Shown one piece after another: positions 13,990-23,930 of a stretch of 64,000 nt of DNA. The stretch covers positions 4,025,001-4,089,000 of the forward strand of contig NC_134954.1 in NCBI RefSeq assembly GCF_965638725.1. The letters run 5' to 3'. Within the stretch, counting starts at the first letter, position 1. The number at the start of each line of letters is the position of its first letter. The notes beneath the pieces were generated by a model, which was given only the letters and a program-made list of their open reading frames with translations, searched no databases and was not told the DNA's origin. The stretch is from Aptenodytes patagonicus (Eukaryota > Chordata > Aves > Sphenisciformes > Spheniscidae). A program made the translations under genes and the position numbers.

Positions 13990-14340
13990 GACTAAATTAA
14001 AAGGCTAACGAAGCCCCTGACCTCGGACGGCAGCTGCAGCCTGCCCGCGGTCCCCGCGCTCCCCCCGCCGCTGCTGTTCCCGGGTGGGGAAAAAACACAC
14101 CGCCGGAGGTCGGGGGGGGGGGGGGGGGGGGGGGGGGAGCCCAGGGCCGGCAGCTCCCGAGGGCACGGGACCCGCGGGAGGAAAGATGCCGCTTGCGGGC
14201 ACCAGGCGGAGCTGGTTCCCCGGGGACGGGCGGCGCTGGGCCCCCGCCGCCGGCCGGCCGCAGCCCGGGCCTACCGCCCCGCGCCCCCGGGGCCCGGCCG
14301 CTTCAGCCGCGACAGCCGGGCTACGCGGAAACAGAAGAAA
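13990..14340. promoter_or_regulatory. CpG-rich block (possible CpG island)
   Basis: About 350 bases very rich in C+G with many CpG dinucleotides, for example CCCGCGG, GCCGCCGGCCGGCCGC and GCGCCCCCGGGGCCCGGCCGC, interrupted by a 26-base G run. Long open frames on both strands (plus 14,084-14,785; minus 14,005-14,484) are explained by composition, since they read through the G run and the AAT repeat. No adjacent gene is recognised, so if this is a promoter its transcript is unknown, possibly non-coding. Confidence 0.5.
14112..14137. repeat. G26 homopolymer
   Basis: Twenty-six consecutive G on the plus strand inside the CpG-rich block. Such a run can form G-quadruplexes and its length is often unreliable in assemblies. 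Confidence 0.9.
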
Positions 14341-14354
14341 ACCAACAAACAACA

Positions 14355-14402
14355 GAATAATAATAATAATTATTATTGTTATTATTATTAATAATAATAA
14401 TG
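14355..14402. repeat. AAT/ATT trinucleotide palindrome
   Basis: An (AAT)n tract switches to (ATT)n around a central TTGTT and back to (AAT)n, so the segment is a self-complementary simple repeat that can fold as a hairpin. It directly abuts the GC-rich block. Confidence 0.9.
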
Positions 14403-17400
14403 AACATTTAAAAAAGGAGGGGATCTGGCAAGCTCTGAAAAGACCTGTAAAGGGACGAGGCCCAAGTGAGCGTGCTGTGAGCACAGGCGATGCCCCAAGA
14501 GAAGGCTCCAGAAGCCAGCCACGGGCAGGGGCCCGCCGTCACTCTCCTTGGCTGACTGATCTCTCAAGCACTCCTGAAACCGGGGTGAGAGAAGGCTCTA
14601 GAAACCTCGGACCGGGGCCAATAAATAGGGGCGCACACGAGCCTCCTCGGGGCGCTCTCCACACCGACACCCCCCCGTTGGCAGGTCCGACGCTGGATCC
14701 AGGATTGGTGATCTCTCGATCTCTCCCCCCCTCCCCAGCTCCTTCTCTCTCTCTCAGCCCCCCCTTCCTCGCTCTTTGCCCTTGATGCTGCTAAGTAACA
14801 CAAGGCCTACCTCAACTTCTCATAAAGCCGCTTATGTGACGTATTGATACGCAGAGGGTTGATGCTTATAGAGCGTTCGTTCCATTACAGCTGATGTTCG
14901 TGTACGGACCTTGAGCGTTATCTCACCTTAATCCACACCGAGGGGATTTGCGGACCTTCGTCACGCTCCCCTTCTCGTAGGTGGGACGTGACAAGACCGA
15001 GAGGCGAGGGGACAGGGCACCTGACTGGACTCAAGCAATACAGCAGAGAGGCGATAGAGGAAAATTTACATTACTGCTTACAGCCACGTGCAGCTTAACG
15101 GAGGGACCCATCGGTCAGCTGCTCTGCACCCTTCCCATGCAATTTACGGCGACAGAGAGCCGATGCCCGGGCTGTGGGTGCGCTGTGCGTAGGTGTCCGG
15201 AGCACACCCCGGCGCAGCCCACGGAGGAGCTGGAGTTGTCATGCTCGTCTTTGGCTAAAGAAACAATTTTTGGTTTGTGTCCCCGTTACAAACGCAGGAT
15301 TTCTGATACGTGCAACGCTTTTTCCTCCATCGAGCGGCTGTGAAGCTTTGTCTGTCCTCGGCACAGAGCACAGCACCAACACGGATGAAAAATACCCTGC
15401 CTGAGCTGAGAGAAGAAAAACTCCCACCCCAGACCCGCCGGTGTAAATCTGGAAAGCTCGGCTGTGCTCGCTGGACTACCTCAGGATTTACCAAGGCATT
15501 CACAAAAGCTGAATTTGGCCCAAAACTCAGGAAAGAAGGGTGCATTCAGCATTTGCTTCTCCGAAAGAATCAAGCTTGCCAACTTCTCCTTAATACGAGA
15601 GGCCAAGCCTGCGGCGTCACTACTGACTCCAGCGGCCGCGTGCCAAGGCCGGGGTTGCCTGGGTGCCTGCCTGCACCGCGGCAGGGTGCCAGGCGCGGGG
15701 GGAGCACCCCCTGCCTTTGTGCCCGTATCCAGGCATCAGGGTGTGTTCCCAACTCCTCCCCGGCAACTCATCCTTCAGAAATACCACCGTGCTAGCTTCA
15801 GAGGAGACAAAAGACACCATTTCTGTAGCCAGGGGCTAAAACAACAAAAGCAACAGCAACCGCCTCTGCAGGTTGGGTTAAGGCGACTCCAGACCAAGCT
15901 CCCCTGCTTTGCCCGACTCCCGCTGCCAGCGTCTCCCGCTCTCAGCACGCACCCTGCTCCCACAAGAACAGATTTCCCCCCTCCGTCACCCAGACTGTGC
16001 AACCGGCCCAGGAGAAAAGCCTTTCCCTTCGGGCTGGGACTGTTCACCATCATCCCTTGTGGGCACAGCCACAGCAGCATCTCTGTTCCCTCCTGGGAAC
16101 GGGGTCACCCAGCAGCATGGCTTGCAGGAGTCCAGGGCCGTGCTACTGCTCCCGGGTGCGACACCGCCTGACAGACAGTCCGGCACAATGCAGGACGCCC
16201 ACCACCCTCAAAAAGTGCACATCTCAAAACTAAAATCTTGGTTAGCGGGTGCCAACCCATGCTGACCACCTTGGCTGCTGTCCGTCAAAGTGTCCATCAG
16301 AGGAATCAGCAGCTCGGTATTCACAGCACTGTTACCCCTGATGGTCACAGCTAGGTCAGAACCATTTCCACCAGACTAAATCATTTATATCAAGCATGAC
16401 ACATACAAATGGTTAAAAAAACCAAAACCCCACCTCATTTCCCTTCATTCAGGGTTGCAATGCCATCATACCTCTAAGCATAACTTTTCAAAACTCCCTT
16501 CTTCAGTTTTCCACCAAGACTCTTTTCCCCTGCGTGCTTTGCTGGGACCAGCGCGCGGGATGGGAGCTGGGGGGGAGAGAGAGAGAAGCCCCCGGCTCAG
16601 TCCGCTGCCAGCCTTGCCAACCCCGCACACCTCGCGCGTCCGCCTGTTCCCAAGAGGCCGCTGGGTCTGGCTGCTTACCTGTGAGCTCCTCGCCTGTTGT
16701 TTGGGGCACAGAGCTTCAGCAGATCCCTGTCAACCTGTGCTCTCATTAGCCTTTTTTTAAAAACCTGAAAGAAATGGCACAGTGTGCAAGGAAGAAATGT
16801 AAAAGAAAGGTTGCAGAGATACGAACAGTCTACGGAAAATGTGAATCTTTACCTTCCACTACTGAATCCATCCAGGGAGAAACTGTGCCCTCTGACCCAA
16901 CAGCTGCCTGCGTAATACAGCATTTATGCTAGGTGTATCCCACACTTAAAATACATGGATTTTATATACTCGCTCTTACAAGCAATATTTTCAGAGCAGT
17001 CTTCCTTTGACTTGAAGTCCTTCTCTTCCGTGATCTGTTGCAGGCAGGTAGACCTCACGCATCATTTGCTTCTCTTTTTTTTGTTTTAAATGATGGAGCA
17101 TTTCCCCCATGCTAGATACTGACCTTCTACCTCTTAAGCACCCTCTTTCTCTTAGGTAAAAGGAGATTATGCTGAATAGTCACACTTAAATACCTTTGGC
17201 ATGAGAGAATAGAGAGAAGGCCAGGAAATCTCTCTTTAAAACCGTTTCTCCCAGGAATCCCACTTCTGGCTTTACTCCTGGGTTCATGACTATCCCGTCC
17301 ATGCCCACTGCCAGGGCTGGAACCCCGTGTTTATAGACCACTGCCCTACCCCGATCCCTCTCCTCTCTCCTTAACCCTCCCAGCCCGCCCTCGCACACAC

Positions 17401-17605
17401 CGCAGCGAACCCAGAGAGCTAACCCGCCTGCAAGCTCTCCTCTTTGCTGCTTTCCTAGTTGACCAAACATTTCCTCCAGCTCTGAAAAGCACTGGCTAAG
17501 TTTCTAGCATGCTAGGTAAGATTAAATAATCACCCTCACAGATGTAAAATATCGCAGTATGATTTATTAAAAAGTCCAAAATTTTTACAGAGCTTATGAA
17601 GACAT

Positions 17606-17623
17606 GGGGGGGGGGGTGGGGGG
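17606..17623. repeat. G-run (G11-T-G6)
   Basis: Eleven G, one T and six G on the plus strand in otherwise mixed sequence. It is a low-complexity tract with G-quadruplex potential. Confidence 0.85.
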
Positions 17624-18521
17624 TGTAAGTGTCCAGTGAAATAAGTGTCCTGTTCAGCTTTCTGCAGGTTTCGGTCCCTGAATTGAAGGGTACGTGAGCA
17701 TCACTTCCAGGGCAACACCAGCTGCGAGGGCGCAGAGGCACGGAGCGGGGACAGCCCTATTCCCACCCGCAGCTCTTCCGACCAACTCGGCTGTGCCTTC
17801 AAACTTCCCCCCAAACGCTGGGCCTTCCCAAAGCCCGACCTAACATCCAGCAATGGCGTCGCTCTCTAGTCCCGCTGGGCTGCACAGCTCACCAGCAGCA
17901 GAGGGGTGGGTTTGGGCTTCCCCGGGTAACGAAGCTCTTGCAGCGCGGCATGGGCTGTGTTCAGCTGGCACACACCCTGTGTTCAGCTGTTAAACACCCG
18001 TGAAATTGTGCAGGACCCCCTCGTGGGAAGGCTCTGCTGTTGCCCATCACCCTCTGCCTCTCCTTGGGCCGCAAGAAGCCATCGTCTGTCAAACTTGAGT
18101 TACGAACTAAGAAGAGGCAATGAGAAGGCACTCTCCAAACAAATTCACACTTTTGTGTAAAGCAGAATTCAGATATATTCAAGGAGAAAACACCTCTTCG
18201 TTGTGCTGTTTGGAAGGTAAGTATGATCAGATTTGGCTTTTCTTTTAATAGTTTCATTCCTCCGTCATGCCCTTCCCATCTCTTTCCCTTTGAGATTTAC
18301 TTAATCCTACTTGAGAAAAGAAAACTGCTGATCAAGATGGGAGTTATTTCAGCATCTGTTGCCGAAACATTACCTCATTTCTCCCGTCCTTTTTACTCTC
18401 CAACATTCAGCTGTTCCCTCCAAGACTCTTAACTTCTCTTGTCTTCTGTTAATTAAAACCCAATTAGGATTGCCTGCTGATAACTGCAGACTGGTCTAAC
18501 AAAGCCTGGGCTGTTGCTGGG

Positions 18522-18527
18522 TTTATT
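18522..18527 (-). terminator. FAM124B: Candidate FAM124B poly(A) signal
   Basis: AATAAA on the minus strand about 700 bases beyond the FAM124B stop codon, the first canonical hexamer I noticed there. Other hexamers lie further left (for example near 17.56 kb), so the real 3' end is uncertain. Confidence 0.3.
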
Positions 18528-19227
18528 TTGTTAAGTGTCATATGAATAGGCAACAGCAGGTCTTGCTGGAGCATAAACATAGCTCAAACTATTCTCTGCG
18601 AGTGTTTGCTTTTTGCGTGTACTGTGCTAATTTGGGGAAAAGGTCTCTCTAGAAGTTGTTTTCTTCAAAAATATTTTAAAAGAACATTCTTGTGTTTCTC
18701 ATCTTGCATAAAATTGACAACATTGATAGCTTTTAATTACCAGAGGAAGCAAGAAGGAACACAGAGGAAAATCGGCGTAGCCACTGTGACCTTGTTCCAA
18801 TACGTCCCGGCAAGGGACGATGAGCCCCCATGGCTGGGGGCATCCAGCTGCTTGGGCAGCTTAGGCAAGCTGCACCTTCTAACCCCATCTGAAGATGGCA
18901 CTGGCTATTTTTTAGCATCTTAGAACAGCTCTAGGAGTCATATGGCTTATTCCTATTCATTGCACAATAATCCTCCAATCTATTCTGCATTAAAAAAAAA
19001 AAACCTTCTGTAAATACAGCGTTATTTTTCCTGCTTTGCCTGCAGCCTCCTTAGCATCGCTCCACGGCAAGTAAGCATCTACCTTGGTGAACCCGCTACT
19101 GAAATGCTGTCACAGCTACAGAGGTAAGCTGAGCATCAGCGGTCACAGCACGAGGAGGCACGATACCCACAAAAGTGCTCTGCTGTCGTCTGGAAGTGAT
19201 GAGTCCATCTGGCACGTTTGTTTTCAG

Positions 19228-19860
19228 TCATATAAAGAATTCCTCCTCCTCGTCCTCCGCTCTGTTTGCAGGGCTGGCTCGTGGTGTTTGCGAGTGGAAG
19301 CCCGAAGCTCTTTGCCCTGCTCCTTTGTTCCTTTTGGCTGCAGCAAACAGCAGCTGGCTCCTGTCCTGGGAGGGCAAAGCGCTGCCGGCCCCATCCGTGG
19401 GTGCTCGTGGCTGGAGGAGGCTGCTCCACAGGTCCCTGGAGAAGTGGTTCAGCGGGCAGCAGCCACTCGCAGGACTCGCCACGGCGAGCCCGGTGTCAAC
19501 GTTGGTCTCCGCTGCCTGCCGACGAACGCGGCTTTCCTGGAGAGAAGCCTGCAGCTTGCTGCTCGCCTGCCTGCGGAGGGAGGTGGCATCCCACCACGAC
19601 GGGGCTGCTGGAGCACTGTGAGAAGAGCAGAAGTGCCTATGGAGGTCACCGCCGGCTTGCTCAGGAGTAAGGGCTTCGCTTTGCTCAGATTTTGTTCTAC
19701 CCTTCGTGGCTCTGACCTCCCGGCTTCTCTGCCCAGGATTACCCCGCTTTACAGGGAGAGGGGCTGGGACAGAGTCCTGCAGGATTTTTTCGTTGCCTGC
19801 ATTATTATGCTGATGGGAAAGCCCAACATTTGTTTCACGGGGCTTTGAGCTGTCTTGAAC
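19228..19860 (-). CDS. FAM124B: FAM124B last coding exon
   Basis: The acceptor AG lies at 19,861-19,862 after TTTTATTCAAC; the frame starts VQDSSKPRETNVG. It encodes 210 residues: Arg/Ser/Lys-rich in the first half, then VDTGLAV and NHFSRDLWSSL, then the acidic EDEEEEFFI end with TGA at 19,228-19,230. The region looks disordered apart from the short SRDLW motif. A long open frame on the opposite strand is a GC-driven shadow. Confidence 0.93.
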   Translation of the reverse strand, partial: VQDSSKPRETNVGLSHQHNNAGNEKILQDSVPAPLPVKRGNPGQRSREVRATKGRTKSEQSEALTPEQAGGDLHRHFCSSHSAPAAPSWWDATSLRRQASSKLQASLQESRVRRQAAETNVDTGLAVASPASGCCPLNHFSRDLWSSLLQPRAPTDGAGSALPSQDRSQLLFAAAKRNKGAGQRASGFHSQTPRASPANRAEDEEEEFFI

Positions 19861-22800
19861 CTGTTGAATAAAATTTGGAGAGAACCCCATTAACATATCG
19901 TTCTAGCTTTACTAGGTGATGCTCTCACCTAGCCTCGCTGTGCTGAAGTCACCTGCAGCGTGAGTCAGTCAGCCCCCAGAGAACAGCATAGGACTCTTCC
20001 AAGCCTGAGCGATGGCAGACGAAACAACGTAGATAATGTGATGCACACGGAGAAAAACAATCCCAGCTTCACACACAAAATGCTAGGTTGCGAGTTGACT
20101 GTAACCCCAGGGTCTCATTTCTGTGACAGACAGCACCGTGTTAGCATCAGTTCAGTGCCTGACAGCAGTCTAGAAAGCAAATGAAATCTTAAAGATTATC
20201 CCAAATGGAACGGAGAATGTTGTTATGCACGGTGCAGCCCTGGTCCCCCAGCTGGACCATGGTGTTTGTCCCTCAACCGCAGCGCACAACAGAGTATCGC
20301 GGAGCTGGAAAGGCTCAGAAATGGACAACGAGGACAACTGCAAGTACAGTAAAGGAACAACCACCTATACTGGGAATCTTAAGCCTGGGGGGGGAAGAAA
20401 AAAAAAACAAAACAACAAAAAACGTTTGGGAGGGAGAGGATAAAAGGCTATAAAACCATGAGCCACCTGGAGAAACAGACAGGTATTGTCCATTCCCTGC
20501 CATTTGCAACGCAAGAGGCAGAGGCCATCAAATGAAGCCAGGTGGATCCAATTTCAAATAAGAGAAGGTGGCAGTAGACCTGGGGAGGTCCCTGCCAAGG
20601 TGTCTTGTGGACACAAAAAGTTCACATGGATTCAAGGGGAGACTAGATAAACGCTTGGAAAGGAGAGTCACTGCAAGTTACCACAGCTGGCTTCAGAAGA
20701 CCCTTGAGTTTAAAACAGGCAGCTCGGGAGCATATCGGTGGGGTGTAACACATGCACTTGTCCTCTTGCTGTTCCTCCCAGGGCAGCCGCCTGTGGCCAG
20801 CTGCTGGGCAGGATGAAGCCTTGGTCTGGTCCCCTGCAGACAGGCTGATGGTCTCAGGATTTTCTGTGGTCACCGCCAGCGCTCGGCTGAGCAGCTACGC
20901 TATGCTTGAGTGAAACAATCCCGTTGGCTCATCTGCCTCTTAATAAATTACAAAACTGAAATCACTGGTCACAAACCTTACTATTTTGAGAAAGAAACAA
21001 GAAAGTTACACTTGAATTTAGTTTCTCCCAACTCGTGCACAGCTTTCAGAGGGCTCTCAGGACTAGTGCACACACATGACAGATTTGCTGCAGGTGATCT
21101 AAGCACCTGCACACACCTGTGCCTGTCCCAAAACCTTCTAGGAGGCATCAGATCTACTGGAGCTCCTTCACGTCTGCAAATCCTGACCAGCTGCTTTTGG
21201 AAAGAAACTCCTCCAGGAAGCTACAGATGAAGTGGCATTCCTCTGACGGCTGGACAACACATGGACCAACGCTTACCCAGGGAGGAGATACCCATCAGAC
21301 CAGCAAGGCCAAAGGGACCAGGACCTGCTAAGCACGTCCCACTTGTTCCTGCAGAAGATGCCACCCCCGGGGACACCAGCCCAGAGCAAGGCACCCACCT
21401 CGCCAACCCTCTGCAAGACTAGAGACACGCTTCATGTCTTTATGAAACAGCACATGGAGATGGTCCTACGCTCCTACTTAAGACTCCTACTTGAGTCTTA
21501 AGGATAAACTTGTAAAATTTGAGCCGCAGGGATCTCCTGTAAACACTCAGAGAAAGGACATGGAATAGAACAGTAACTAGTGAGCAACTTCGGGGGGGAG
21601 GGGGGAAAGGAGAGGATGTGGTTTATTTACTGCTTTATCAAACTACGCAGGACCAACTTCAAAGCTACGTGAAGATGCTCAGGGCCTTGTCCAGTCCAAG
21701 TGGGTGGCAAACCAGTTTATAGAGTGATACTGAATGAGAAGTATGCAAAGGCTGCCCTGAGGATTAGCGTTCAGAGTAGCATAAAAGTAGGCCATACAGA
21801 ATAATTAAGCCGATTTGCTACAAATGAGCTCTGCAAGGAAAACAAAAAACCACAGGCTGGGCAAATTTAAATATCCAAATTACAACAAAAAATAATCAGA
21901 GGTGGGAGGGGCTGCTACAGTGAAAAGAAAGCACACTGAGCTAAGCTGCCCTCCTGCTCACACGTATCATCTCGGCACAGTCGTCTTTGTTGGGTTTTAT
22001 TTATTTGTATTCGCACAACCTCTGGACTGCAGACTTGAACAGAAAACGCAGAGTTTTCCTACGACACGTTTCTTCGGCACTTTTGCCCAACTGCAGCTCA
22101 CAAAGGGCTCACAAAGTCTATTGCAGGCGATGTTGTATCAACACTACACTTACAATACATCTGGGTTTGGATGCTAAAAATCTGCTTTCAAAAACATTTA
22201 TAACATAACGACTTACCAGAAAAAGAATAGGCTGCTACGATCATTTGATTCAGGCAGGGAAGGGAAGATGTTAAACTAGCCTGCTCAAAAAAAGCATTAA
22301 TACTTTCAATTTCAGGCGAGCAGTAATGATGTGAATTTAACAATATAAAAATATTCCAAGGATCTGTGCTTGTATTTATCAACAGCATCACAGCACTGGC
22401 AGATACCGATTACTGCATTCACAAATTCAATAGAAAACATAAACAAGCAAAATCTTAATTTCCATTTTTAACCAGTCCTGCTTTCCTTGGGGAAAAAACA
22501 AAACAAAACAAAACCAAACCAAACCTCCTCTCAGAGCACCACAGACACATACCTGAAGCAGAATTGTATTTCCTTCGTAGTCTTGCGTTTGCCACCTGGT
22601 GCTACTGATAGGAATACATGGGTTAGGCAGGAGAGGCACCAGCTGCCCGATTTCTTGCACCTTGAACTGCAAGGCTGACGACTCCTTCGGCTCGGCAGCC
22701 ACCCCGATGGGCAGCTGCTTCAAGCAGAGCTGCACGGCAGTAATTTGGGTTGCGTACAGCACAAAGACACAGAAGCTACTTTTCTGCATAGTTGCTTCTT

Positions 22801-23281
22801 TCCGTAGGATCATCTCGTAGAGTCTCACTGCATCCTCGTAGTTATCGAAACTGCAGTAGAGGGTGACACGCAGGATTTCGGGGCCACAGTGCACCCGCCT
22901 GATGCCCCACACAGGCAACTGGTCGTCCAGGCCATAGAAGTCCTGCTGAGCTGGGGCACAGAGGCGGCTGTGCCCGTTAGCAATCTGGACACACTGGTAG
23001 CGCCAGGGCGGACGCTGGAAGAGTTCATGGACCTGGAAAATCCGTTCTTCTCCCAAGTCCTCGTGTAGAAAAAGGAGAACGGATATTCCAGGAAAGCCGC
23101 AGCTTCTCTTACGATATCTCTCGTAGTAATTCAATGGAGTAACTCGCTCAGACACCAGGAAAAGTCGAACGTCTGGGCAGATCCACTCCAAAAGCCGATC
23201 CAGAGTTTGCTGCAGAAGCAATGAGCGTTCCGAATTGGCGAGAAGATGCAGAGTCATCAGAGAGTCTGCTCTGTCATCCAT
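19228..23281 (-). CDS. FAM124B: FAM124B, two-exon core coding region (453 aa)
   Basis: Join of 22553-23281 (243 codons, ATG at 23,279-23,281) and 19228-19860 (210 codons plus TGA). The intron is phase 0, with donor CAG|GTATGT and acceptor CAACAG|GTTCAAG. The 453-residue product fits the human length as I remember it (about 455). The N-terminal two thirds match the FAM124 family domain: MTLHLLANS near residue 9, RLFLVSERV near 40, ILRVTLYCSFDNYEDA near 138, and PLLPNPCIPISSTRWQTQDY near 222. The C-terminal third is low-complexity, Ser/Arg/Ala-rich, and ends in an acidic tail EDEEEEFFI typical of the family. Molecular function is not established; human FAM124B has been reported in CHD7/CHD8 complexes, suggesting a nuclear role. 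The start is chosen because MDDRADS aligns with the human start, although the frame stays open upstream to the acceptor at 23,292. Confidence 0.95.
20555..20685 (+). mobile_element. Old CR1-like fragment (diverged)
   Basis: The phrase around 'CACATGGATTCAAGGGGAGA' followed by 'CTAGATAAACGCTTGGAAAG' resembles the 3' region of older CR1 subfamilies. Divergence is high and the tail repeat is not clear. The call rests on recognition of the motif order only. Confidence 0.4.
21477..21502. repeat. 10-bp inverted repeat
   Basis: CTTAAGACTC (21,477-21,486) and GAGTCTTAAG (21,493-21,502) are exact reverse complements around a 6-base loop, inside the FAM124B intron. A short direct repeat CTCCTACTT overlaps it. 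Confidence 0.85.
22553..23281 (-). CDS. FAM124B: FAM124B first core coding exon
   Basis: It encodes 243 residues covering nearly the whole FAM124 domain. The donor is CTTCAG|GTATGTG at 22,551-22,552. At the 5' side the exon begins at 23,292 after TTTTCTGTCAG, leaving eleven bases (GAACGTTTGCA) before the ATG, so at least one upstream exon must exist. Those eleven bases stay in frame with the candidate exon at 23,719-23,930. Confidence 0.95.
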
Positions 23282-23718
23282 TGCAAACGTTCCTGACAGA
23301 AAATAAAAATAGACAAATTGGTGCCTTCCCTCTCTTTCTCCTACTGTTGGAGCCTCAGTAACATGAGGGGTGTACTGTAAGACTCAGGCAGAATGAGTTC
23401 AATCTTCTACAAGCTTTGCAATAGCCTGATGAAATATGCAGGTCTGCACAGTTAATGTACACGAGGCAGGTGAAGAGGGACAAGGCATTATGTGACCGGT
23501 CCCAGGTCACTCACATCACAGCAGAGCTCAGATGAAGGCTCATTTTCCGACTCCAAGATCTGAGCTCTAGTCACTGCATACCTGCGACCGACGTGTCCAG
23601 AAACACCTCTGTGTCCTACCGCTCCTGTCCTTCACAGGACAGGGCAGCAGAGATGAAGAGCACTGAAGCACAAAAGCAGTAACGCTCCAAGATGAGATGA
23701 CTTTGTAAGGACACTTGC

Positions 23719-23930
23719 CTGTCAGCGGTGGAAACACGTGCTCTGGATCCGGCCGAGTCCCACCGGCGTGCATCTCAGTGCGATCACCACCTTTTGCAAA
23801 GGCAATGCGGCACTCGCGTTTGAAAACCTCAGCGTATTTTCTTGTAGTCGGCAGGCTGGGCTTTAGCTCGTTGTAAAAAGCTTGTGATCTTTGTGAGTCA
23901 CACCCTTCTGGGGCATACAGATAAGCTATT
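23719..23930 (-). CDS. Candidate upstream coding exon of FAM124B (GC donor)
   Basis: 212 bases between a good acceptor (TGTTTTCCTTCCTTGTTTTTAAAG) and a non-canonical but classical GC donor (CTGACAG|GCAAGTG). Only one frame is open. It gives 70 full codons reading IAYLYAPEGCDSQ, then KYAEVFKRECRIAFAKGG, then PEHVFPPLTG. Its 3' phase (one base left over) fits exactly the next exon at 23,292, continuing as G-T-F-A-M-D-D-R into the FAM124B start. Its 5' phase (two bases needed) fits the donor at 28,545 and also that of the orphan exon at 37,228. I do not recognise the peptide; human FAM124B, as I know it, has no such extension. It is either a real N-terminal extension or alternative exon, or a fortunate open intronic segment. 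Confidence 0.45.

Larger units (their letters stand above)
13931..19227. other. Intergenic, and 3' flank/3' UTR of FAM124B
   Basis: No protein gene is recognisable. The right part must hold the FAM124B 3' UTR, since its stop codon is at 19,228. The block 13,990-14,330 is CpG-rich (own entry). 17.0-17.5 kb is pyrimidine-rich. 18.43-18.60 kb is AT-rich with TTAATTAA-type motifs and could be a conserved non-coding element, which I cannot test without other genomes. Confidence 0.6.
19861..22552 (-). other. FAM124B: FAM124B intron between the two core exons
   Basis: A 2.7-kb phase-0 intron. It holds an old CR1-like fragment near 20.55-20.68 kb, an A-rich/G-rich patch near 20.39 kb, and a 10-bp inverted repeat at 21,477-21,502. 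A strong unused donor-like site (TCTG|GTAAGT, minus, at 22,214) follows an acceptor-like site near 22.28 kb, but the 64-base segment between them would break the frame, so I do not call it an exon. Confidence 0.85.

Noticed and set aside
14005-14785. Open frames of 159 and 233 codons through the G26 and AAT tracts
   Set aside because: Both are produced by simple repeats: poly-Gly/poly-Pro from the G run and poly-Ile/poly-Asn from AAT.
22214-22277. Cassette exon between the two FAM124B core exons
   Set aside because: A GTAAGT donor and an acceptor-like AG are present, but the 64-base insert would shift the frame. The direct junction (LLQ-VQD) matches the family.
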